Positions 55,536-64,000 of a stretch of DNA of 64,000 nt are shown here, piece by piece. The position numbers and the translations under genes were made by a program. Each line of letters starts with the position of its first letter. Position 1 is the first letter of the stretch. Source of the stretch: Cladorrhinum sp. PSN259 (taxonomy: Eukaryota > Ascomycota > Sordariomycetes > Sordariales > Podosporaceae); assembly GCA_033725935.1 (NCBI GenBank), contig MU867112.1, positions 207,983 through 271,982 of the forward strand. Reading direction: 5' to 3'. The notes under the pieces were generated by a model. It had not been told where the DNA came from, did no database searches, and worked only from the letters and a program-made list of their open reading frames with translations.

Positions 55536-57608
55536 ATGATTGAATTTGATCCATATGACCGTCTCTTGGAGGCAGTGAGGGATTCTGAACCATACCCTCA
55601 AGGCTATACTCTTTTGAGAAACACCATTTCCCGCGAAACCAGCAGACAATACCATGAGAGACTGCGTGAACATGAAGACAACATTTTCGACCAGTCCAAG
55701 AGTCGGAGGCGCATTCTGTTTTGGGAAGCCGTTACTGGAGACCAAAGTATGTCCAAATATGATCAACCGATGCTCAGGCAATACACAATCAAGAAGTCCA
55801 GATGGCTAACTTTCTGATTAGACTCATGGAGGGCAACCGCGGTGACTGATCGCAAAGGGTTGGCTGAGCATCTTATTCAGCATCAAAGAGATCCCAAATG
55901 TCGCCACATGTAGGTTATTGCATTTACTTGAATCTTTCACGATTCTTTGCCTTGATGCCAAGCTAACGGATTCCAGATTCATCGAGTCTCGGAACTCGAG
56001 AGCACCACTCAACTGTTCGGCATCCATGCTGAAAATGCTGCTCACATATCATCAAATCGACCCTTCCTTCCTTGACTGCATTTTTAGCTTTGGAGACTCC
56101 GACGACCCTGTTGACGCATCACTTGCCCAATTCTTTTCGGATGATACTCTTACTCCTCACTCAAGACTTCCGGATCTCCCATTCCTCGGAAGGTCTGGAA
56201 AGCAGATCCGTCACTCTTTATTGCTGAGATCGATTGAGCCTGCGCCCGAAGCCACCGAGCCATGGTCCATTAGGCAAGCAGCGGCTTATTATTCGTTCGA
56301 CGTTGAGACTGGCCACACCGTCTTTATAACCGTCAAGGGGAGCGATTCGCTTCAGAAAAGAATAATGGAAGACACGGTTGATTTGCCCGTGTTCCGAGCT
56401 GGAATTGGAGGAGACATTGCAGCGGCCTTTGAGAGTTCTTTAGCAACACTGTTGATCTATCTCTCATGGTGCGAGAGGGACTTACGTTGGTACATTCGTG
56501 AGAAGGAAGAGCGGATCAGGGCAGCTCTTGTCATGATCAAAACGATTCCGGTGGACGGTTATCTTACTGGCAACCATGCCACTTTTGCGCAGACACCTAC
56601 TGGCAACTCCGGCTTACCAGGCCATAAAAAACAAGGGTTAATCAACTCGATTCGTTCTAGAGCGAGAGCGTTGGTGACAGGGCAATCTCGCGCTACTGGT
56701 TTGATGCTGGAGAAGGCTACGGGTACACAATCCCTAGGTCAGAGCCTAGCTCCTTATCACGTCCTAAACAGACTGAACTACAAGGAGTACCAAACACTTG
56801 CTTCTCTAGCGGACAAGTTGGAGGAAGTCACTCTAGTCGTTAGACTAAATCTGGGGGTTCTGCGAGATATTGTCGAAAAATATGAGAACCTCCGGGACTC
56901 AGACGAGATTGGAGGGCAATGTCGAGAAGGACTGACCAAGTCGGACAAGTTTGGAGAGAGACCTCTGCAAGATATGGCCAAGCCCATATCTCACTTCCTT
57001 GTGCAAGTTCGGGCAATTATAAGGCGACTGGAAACCCGCGAGACTCAACTTGTATCGCTTCAAGCAAGACTAAAACAAGGGAAAGACCTGGTAAGATCAT
57101 CATGGCCTAAGATAAGCTTACATGTATCGTGATTTGTACCTTTTCTGACATTTGAGGGCGCACAAAGTACGAGAATCTGCTTCAATATCGAAGCTTTCAA
57201 GCAGCACAAACGGTTGCAGAGGTAGGCATGGGGTCATCTCTCTCAATGCAGCATATCGCGCATCGAACACAAAGAGAAACAACTTCCATGCATATCATCA
57301 CCGTGGTTACACTTGTCTTTCTTCCAGCGACGTTTCTCTCCGTAAGTTGACTACTTCGATGCCACCAACAGTGTTGAAGCTAACCATCTGAGTCACAGTC
57401 CTTCTTTCAGAGCGGCATTCTTCAATGGAGGGATAGCCATGACTTTTCCGGGCCGTGGCTTTTACGCAAAGAAGCACTTGGGCTGTTCATGGGGATTACT
57501 ATTCCAATGACATTCTTGACTCTTTTTGCGTGGTTTTGGGTGTACTTGCGGGGAAGGTCACAAGTAAAGAAAAGAGCAAGGACCAATCTGCCAGGATCTG
57601 CAGGGTAA
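55536..57608 (+). CDS. CorA-like membrane protein, fungal-specific family
   Basis: Five exons, 55536-55746, 55822-55909, 55977-57090, 57168-57341 and 57399-57608, splice in phase to 598 residues. The layout follows the fungal CorA-like family: an N-terminal soluble domain with LNCSASMLKMLLTYHQIDPSFLDCIFSFG and WSIRQAAAYYSFDVETGHTVFITVKG, a long helical region with KLEEVTLVVRLNLGVLRDIVEKYENL, then two C-terminal membrane helices (about 512-530 with HIITVVTLVFLPATFLS; about 556-579 with LGLFMGITIPMTFLTLFAWF). The canonical CorA GMN motif is not present, as usual in this family, so magnesium transport should not be assumed. The first two introns are supported by continuity of family sequence. 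Confidence 0.82.
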
Positions 57609-58650
57609 GATAAGTATGCCTGCTGTTCGCTTTTCTGCGCGTGGCAGGAGTCAGGGAAATGTGTAATTTATTAAACAAATTAGACTTACTTCATGATGGG
57701 TGACCAATCAAAAAAAAAAAAAAAAAAAGCAAGTTCAGTGGCTGAGTTGACCTACCTGCGCTGCCAGAGTTCTTTGAGCCAGACAAGACAAATTCAAACC
57801 TGCTAGTTCGCCCCAAATCCGTGCCACCTCAACGCTGTCACACACATTGCCTGGTGAATGGCTGGCCCACGGGCAGGAGATCCCAGGTAATAATTAGCAT
57901 ATGTCTGCAAAGAAATAACTTTTTATGTGCCGTATACGGTCAAATGGCGGCTTCAAGATTTTTTTTTTTTCCAAAAAAAAAGAAAACATCAGCTTCGTGA
58001 CTGAGAGTCATCTTTGAGAATGGAATGGTCGGGCAATCTTGCGGAATTCTTGGCATGTGTCCGGACTGGTCAGCCGCTATCACATGACCACATCACTACA
58101 TGTGCATACTCCGCTGAGTGAAGTTCTTGCCTACATAGCCCAGGCAGAACTTGCATCTGCGGTCAGAAAATGGCTTGCCCGGGAGCCTGATGGGAAGAAC
58201 GATTGTAAAATGATGCACTGCCAATGCCCCCCAAGGTATCTGCATGAGAGCAGAGCGGACAGGCCAATGAGATGGACTCCACGAATCCATCTCACACCCG
58301 AAGGGGGCGGTCAATCGAGATATTTACATATGTACGCACAGGACCAGCGAGTTTCAAGCCAGGCTCCGCGAATAACCGCAGCGAGTCACCATTTGCCAGG
58401 TTTGCATCTCCAAGTGAGCACCTTGGAGCTGGCCCACACCTAATTCCGCAGGCGATTTTATGCCAAGGCCCATACTCTCGGGCTGTGTCTGCGTGCGTTG
58501 TTGATTGTCCATGAATAACAATGGAACGCGCAACGCACCTTCCGACTCCGTTATCAACTCCTTCTTTCCTTATCTTCCTTGTTCCTCAATCAGCCACTCG
58601 TTCCACCCATCTCATCCGGAAACGCAATGGAAAGCAAAATGCTGTAAGCG
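57609..58650. other. Intergenic, no supported gene
   Basis: 3' region of the CorA-like gene and promoter of the kinase gene. A 19-base A run lies at about 57709-57728. A six-codon upstream ORF (58627-58644) ends 6 bases before the kinase ATG. Confidence 0.5.
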
Positions 58651-61471
58651 ATGCCGGCAGAGCAGCCGTTGTTTCAAGGGAAGCCAGCGCTCCTTGAGGA
58701 TTTCAAAAATTACATTGATCAGAGCCTTGGAGAGCATCATCACACCGGCACCAACGGCGACGGGGAAGAAGTGCCATTTGTGTGCAAGCATGCACTGGAG
58801 GAATACTGGCGCCCGGGAGTCATCAACAGCATCCTTCGTGACAGCAACAACTCGCAGGCCAATGCCGCCACCATCTTCAGCAAACACCTCATACTGTTCT
58901 CCATCCTCTGTTACGTTTCTCGCCCACAGTACTTCAACCTGTTTACCGACCACAACATTGACGACGAGATCCTGACCAGAAATGCCACTTTTCCCCTCCT
59001 CGACCAGTCATGGTGGGTGGAAGATGTCCACTTCCCACAGGCGTTTCTCGATGCATCATGGATGTTCAAGCCGTTGAGGTTCGATAAGACGGTCATTCAT
59101 CGGAAGCAAATCCCAAACAACCTTATCCTTCCCATCATTAATGCAGACAAGATAGTCCTGGGAACTCCCAAGGACGAGAGCATTGTTTTCAGAGTGTCCC
59201 TGCACCCCTGTTGCGTTGGGCCCGACTTTGACAAGATTCTCATGTCTCATCAGGCCGCCAGCTGCACTCCCAGTACCCGCCAGGTTGTGCTGAAGATGTT
59301 TTTGGCCGACTCTGAGACCTCCGAGGCCAAACGACTATGGGATACTGAAGTTGAGGCCTACAACGCTCTTCATAACAACTCGGGTGGGCGTCTGGGTTCC
59401 ATCGTTCCAACAAGCACCACCATGCCAAGAGACATTCCCCTGGCGCCGGTTTTCAACTACATCACAAGATATCTGGGGTCCTTCCGAAGAATCCCATTAC
59501 CCAATTGTTCACTGGCAGACAGAGAAATTGATCGAACCAAAGTGAACGGAACACATTTCGTCGTCGTCGAGTATGCCCCAGGTGGCGACCTTTCGGAATT
59601 CTGCAGGGACCCGAAATACCATACTATCATCACCTCCAACGACAGGGCCGATCGCTTGAACCTTTGGCATCATCTCTTTGAACTTCTTAAAGCCTTCTCG
59701 GCGATTCACAATTCTGGCCACGGAGGGTGAGTGTACAATTTTTATGCCCAAGCTTGCCCACAGATCATGGACTAACCCTTGCATCAGAACGTACCAGGAT
59801 ATTAAAGATCGCAACATTGTTTACACAGGAGGGGATCTAAGCGGCAGAGTCAAGGCCTGTTTCAAGCTTACAGACTTTGACCGGACGCATTTCAACCAAA
59901 TCTCGAGGTCGGAAACAGCCAACGGTTTCAAGTGGGGTAACCGTACATTCAGTGAGCAAGCAACCTCCTCTCCACGCGAGATCCCAAAATACTGACATGC
60001 TTATGTGCGTTTCTCTCTCGCAAGTGGCACCAGAATGCTCCGGAGTAGACGATATTGAGCAGGCGATTCCTCGGGCATACACCAAGGCCGCTGATATTTG
60101 GGGCCTCGGCTGTCTATACAGCGAGATGTTGATCAGATCAACACTTGGACCAGAAGGTCTGGAGCGTTACCGACAAGCTCGGATCAGCGAAAACAGAGGC
60201 ACAAGTATCGGAGAGATTGCTCAACAATGCTTCCACAACAGGTCAAACCGCCTTTCCTGGGTAGACCTATTTCACCAAGAGGCCGTCGACGCGAATCCCG
60301 ATGATGAGGTAACCGCATTTGTGAGTGAACTAATACTGAAGTTCATGCTGCAACCAAAGAGGCACCGTGAGGAGGACGCTTTAACCATAAGGGCAGAATG
60401 GCACAGGCGTTTCGAGAACGAATATCGTCGACAACCTGCCGGTGAACTCCTTCCACCTCAACGGCCAGCGTTCGCCATGGCACCCTCAATACCAAGGTCC
60501 GAGCCAACACCTGCATCTCCATCGCCCCAAGGGCCAGAATTAGTACAGAGCCCCGCCGTGAACACTGTGAGATCGGTTCGGGATATCATCCTCCATCTCC
60601 AAAACGACAAGTGGATACGCCGATCAAGGATCGATGAAAATACGTTCCCCCTTCTTGCACAAAGACTCAATATGCTCGGATACCGACAACATGTACGCCT
60701 CACCCCGATGTTTGAGGTATATACTTGCTGGCTAACATGACGCCACAGTTTCTCCTAGTCGATGACTCTGCTGCCATGTTAATTCATCGAGACGCCGTGG
60801 CAGACACTGTCCGCGTTTTGACGAAAGCGGTTAAGCACAGCTCCAAAGAGCTCAAACCCGAGAAGGACATCAAATTGTATTTTCTCAGTAAGCCAAATGA
60901 GGCAGTTGTCCGTGCCAAAAGCACCAGGCTTGCGCAACAAGTTAGGGAACATGATTTCCGCTGTACCGAAAGCTTTGATACACTTCTCGGCGCATGGTTC
61001 TCAACCTTTGCGCATGGGATCATCCAAGCTCTCGTGTTGAGCCCGAGGATCAGCCTATACATTCTTAGCAACGGTGTCTACGATGCCCCATTGAGTCTTG
61101 CCAGTCTTTGCAAGGAGATTCTCAGCAGCTTAAAGAAGGCAGGTCGTATGATGCCGGACTTTTTATCAATCACAATCATACGATTCGGGGATAACCCGGC
61201 GGGTTACAATGAGCTACTCAGAATCCATCGAGACATGGAGGTCGTAACAACGCGCGACCTCAAGGCTTCCCGGTGAGTTTTGCAATGGGAGATGTCTAAT
61301 GACCAAGAGGATCTTTGCTAACATTTGTGGAACAGCAACCCGATTTTCATCTGTCATGCTGATGATGATGTGTCAGACCTAATAACTGGGGGGATCCGAG
61401 CCAGGGCTCTGCCCCCGTCAGCCGGCGGTGCCGTGTCACAGCAAACGAGGACGAAATATCAGGATGCGTGA
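58651..61471 (+). CDS. Atypical protein kinase fused to vWA-like domain
   Basis: Five exons, 58651-59726, 59788-59951, 60025-60692, 60749-61272 and 61336-61471, give 855 residues. Residues 1-200 are a family-specific N-terminal region. The kinase-like part has VVLKMFL (candidate Lys215), EVEAYNAL, the hinge-like FVVVEYAPGGDLSEF, a catalytic-loop-like YQDIKDRNIVY (Asp363, Asn368), TDFD at 387-390 in place of DFG, MAPE at 414-417, and KAADIWGLGCLYSEML. After a Pro/Ser linker (about 555-590), FLLVDDSAAM at 637 starts a vWA-like domain with a partial MIDAS motif (DxSxA), including ISLYILSNGVYDAP. Activity is uncertain because of DFD. No signal peptide is seen. Confidence 0.75.
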
Positions 61472-62105
61472 TCCATTGACCGGGTCAAGGAATAATGAGG
61501 TCGATCAAACATTAATGATTGAGCTTGGCCCGGGGCAAGAGACATGCGATTTGCTGAAGAGCAAATTAGGTATCACATAAAATTCCATAGCATATCAAGA
61601 CAAATCTTAGAGTGTAATGCAAACGTCACATCGCGGAATGCTCTCGGCCGCAGAGCCTCAATTCGGAAGCCCGGGTTGGCATTTTCCTTTAACTGCGCCT
61701 CGAACCGCATTTCGTTTGTGAAATAGGAGGAAGGGAAGGACAAGGCTCTAGTAGGTACCACACCACTTTTGAGCTTGCCGCGCACCACTCAATGCCAGTT
61801 CCAAAAGCCCCCAAACCCGTGTGTCTCTGAGCTAATATTCAACCCCGATTAAACTCGGGCATTCCCAGTCTCGGCACCATTCAGCCTCCGAGCTCACTCG
61901 GTCTAGGGGTGGTTGAGTCAAATAAGTATTTATCTGGAAACTGTTTCCACAAGGCTGCGTCTACAGCCCCTCTTTTATTTTTTCTCTCTTCTCTTTCTTT
62001 TGCAGACTCCCTCCTATCAGAGTTTTCGCTTGCCCTGTGCTCAAGTCAACTTTTTTTTCCTTTTATGCACCATCAAACGCAATACCTCCTCACATCAAGA
62101 GAATC
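61472..62105. other. Intergenic, no supported gene
   Basis: 3' region of the kinase gene and promoter/leader of the small gene at 62106, which has a long T/C-rich leader. Confidence 0.5.
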
Positions 62106-62570
62106 ATGTCCAAGCACGGCACAGTTGAGTGCATCGCCACTTATCGTCTTCGAAAGGACGACTTAGTGCAGTACCTGCAGGACCTCTTCAACGAGCTGGT
62201 CGATGTCCAGGTATGTGTGTCTTGGCAATCGCTGATAAACCACGGATGATCCGCCGCTACCTAACCCTCCAAGATGAGCCCAAGCACACCCGCCAGACCA
62301 AAAAAAGACTCAAGCTTACACAGCCTGAGTGAATCCTTGCATCAACGATTTTTACTAACCCCCTTTTCTCTTCAACACACAACAGGAAATGGACGGCTAT
62401 TACATAGTCGAACTTCCCCGATCTCTGGATGCTGTAGGTTTCCATCATCCATCTCACAAACCCTTTTTTTTTTTTATGCAGACTAACAATTTTATCACCA
62501 GTCCGAGAGGAGCTACATCCGACGGAACCTGCGATCTGAGGAGGACAGGTACTACAGGCAGGACAGATGA
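62106..62570 (+). CDS. Small spliced hypothetical protein, 73 residues
   Basis: Three exons, 62106-62210, 62386-62433 and 62502-62570, all phase 0, with gtatgt and gtaggt donors and aacag and caccag acceptors. The protein begins MSKHGTVECIATYRLRKDDL, continues LQDLFNELVDVQ and DGYYIVELPRSLD, and ends in a charged tail (RRNLRSEEDRYYRQDR). The clean phasing and sensible composition argue for a real gene, though it is too short to appear as a single ORF. No domain is recognised. Another acceptor (tatgcag, 62481) could extend exon 3 in principle. Confidence 0.6.
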
Positions 62571-63780
62571 ATTAATTACGGGAAGAGAGAGTCTGCAAAC
62601 TTGAAAAGGCAACTTTGATGGCCACTTGGATGAGACTGTAGGGAGGAAAGAGAAAATTGATCGGCATCGCTGTTTTTAAGGCTGCTTTTCTTGCGCATCA
62701 AGTTGTTTTTCTTTCTTTTTTTTTGTTGGGTCTGGAAGGTGAATATCACAGGATCGATTCGTTCATGTAACCCTAACAAAACTGTTTTTTTATTTTATTT
62801 TATTTTATTTTTTTTATTTTTTTATTCCTGAACTCAAAAAAAGGAGCCAAACAGATTCTTTTTCTATATCGTCACTTCAAACACTCACCTATAACCAAGC
62901 TCATTTTTATGAGGAAGATCACTTGTTTTTTCTTGAACCTCTTTAACAAAAACACCATGCCATCCTCGTTTCCTTTTGCAGGGTTTTTTTCCACCTGCCA
63001 TCTCAGCAAATTTGACTTTTAACTGGCCATACCTACATACATAATAGTGACTTATCATAAATGACATGTATTGCCCTCATTTCAGTTAGTAACCCAAGGA
63101 AGGTTCCTTTGAGCTCATGTTCTTGACTGATAAACAGCCATCACCGCAGTCAACCTAGAAAGCGTAAAAGCGTCGGGCGCTCCTCAATCCACCTTGTGTG
63201 TTTTCTTAACCGAAGGTACTGTACATGTACTTATACAGCAGCAGGTAAACTCAAATCTTCCCGGTACACAAAAACTGTTATTGCTTCCACTTTGTATCCC
63301 TTCTTTTACTCATCAAACTAGAGTGTCAACTACGCATGTATACACACCAGACAGACACAACTACTGACTGTACATCCCTCCTTTTTCTTTTCGCGATGTT
63401 TTTTTTTTGAGAGCATCAATTCACACTATAGGACTTGTCAAACCACACTATAGTCCCCATATATAACCCTACCCTACCAAAAAAAAAGTACATCCACGCA
63501 ATTGAACAATGTACCTAAAACGCTCCATACGCTTAATACGGCCCGCACAGACGTTCTGCAGCTATAATACCGCTGCAATACCCTTTGTCTCCAAAACTTC
63601 CTTTGGACTGCCCACACAAACTACGTTGCAGCCACTTGTAACCTTTCCCACACAACAACCTTTCCTACTTGCAACCTTTCCTACAATAACCTTTTCTACA
63701 TAATAACCTCCCACTTATAACAACATCGCTAAAAGCCTCAATTGCGGTCGCGCGCGTAATTGAGCTTAATTGCGTGTAAT
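62571..63780. other. Intergenic, AT-rich
   Basis: It contains poly-T/TTTTA tracts (62787-62824), and near 63645-63700 the motif caacctttccta is repeated about four times just upstream of the repeat-family gene. No gene is supported. Confidence 0.5.
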
Positions 63781-64000
63781 ATGGCCGGTAAGTTCAATTC
63801 CTTATAGCGGTTATAGTGACTAACCGCCTGTAAGACCCCGCACCCAACGACCTGCAGCACCTACTGCAGCACTCCGACAGCGATAGCAGCAGCGATGACG
63901 GCACCGTGTTACAACCTGCACCGGGTAGGGTTCAGACTGCAAGGCAGTACGCCTGGGGTAATATGACAGGGGAATCGAAGATTGTGGGACGCTCTCAGAC
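63781..64000 (+). CDS. 5' end of a repeat-family gene, cut by the window
   Basis: A seven-base first exon (63781-63787, atg gcc g) is followed by a 47-nt intron (gtaagt donor, gactaac branch, taag acceptor) and an exon open from 63835 to the window end. The visible 57 residues are acidic and Ser/Asp-rich (HSDSDSSSDDGT), then VQTARQYAWGNMTGESKIVG. The last 67 bp are repeated in decayed form at 26156-26221, so this belongs to a multicopy family and may be the start of a transposable-element protein. The family is not recognised. Confidence 0.45.

Overview
The window is nuclear DNA of a filamentous ascomycete (Pezizomycotina, most likely a Sordariomycete). This rests on genes broken by many 50-100 nt introns with gtaagt/gtatgt donors and ctaac branch points, a HET-domain gene, a STAND/NACHT gene, cellobiose-dehydrogenase-type cytochromes, an UstYa-family gene, and retroelement debris with transition-type differences between copies. 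Genus cannot be read from the sequence. Most exon-intron models below are my own reconstructions from splice signals, phase and family pattern.

Layout. 0-8 kb: 3' part of a GRIP golgin, a homogentisate 1,2-dioxygenase and a WD40 protein. 8.5-15.5 kb: a HET-domain protein, a secreted cytochrome-domain protein and an SREBP-like bHLH factor. 15.5-22.7 kb: gene-poor, with a frameshifted gene relic, a disordered-protein ORF with an in-frame stop, a misassembled gap and duplicated blocks. 22.7-27.6 kb: a NACHT STAND gene whose stop codon lies inside a 250-bp solo LTR, followed by more repeat debris and a disordered protein. 28-35.7 kb: a DUF8021-like secreted protein with a probable GC-AG intron, a second cytochrome-domain protein, two unknown proteins and an intron-bearing tRNA-Pro(UGG). 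36-38.6 kb: a second misassembled gap and two small coiled-coil proteins.

38.7-47 kb is the most interesting block. A membrane-anchored UstYa-family protein (two HxxHC motifs) is divergently transcribed from a tiny secreted repeat peptide: signal peptide, one intron, then three near-perfect 18-residue repeats that differ only by synonymous changes. About 5 kb further lies a secreted tyrosinase. UstYa-type protein, repeat precursor and tyrosinase are the parts of ustiloxin/dikaritin-type fungal RiPP clusters, so this is a candidate, apparently novel, RiPP locus. The precursor also has a stop before a further exon encoding a diverged fourth repeat, suggesting recent shortening.

48-64 kb: a type II membrane glycosyltransferase, a CYSTM protein with a heptamer satellite in its intron, a 4.6-kb gene-poor stretch, a five-exon CorA-like membrane protein, an atypical kinase fused to a vWA-like domain, a spliced 73-residue protein, and at the right edge the 5' end of a repeat-family gene that has a decayed copy at 26.2 kb.
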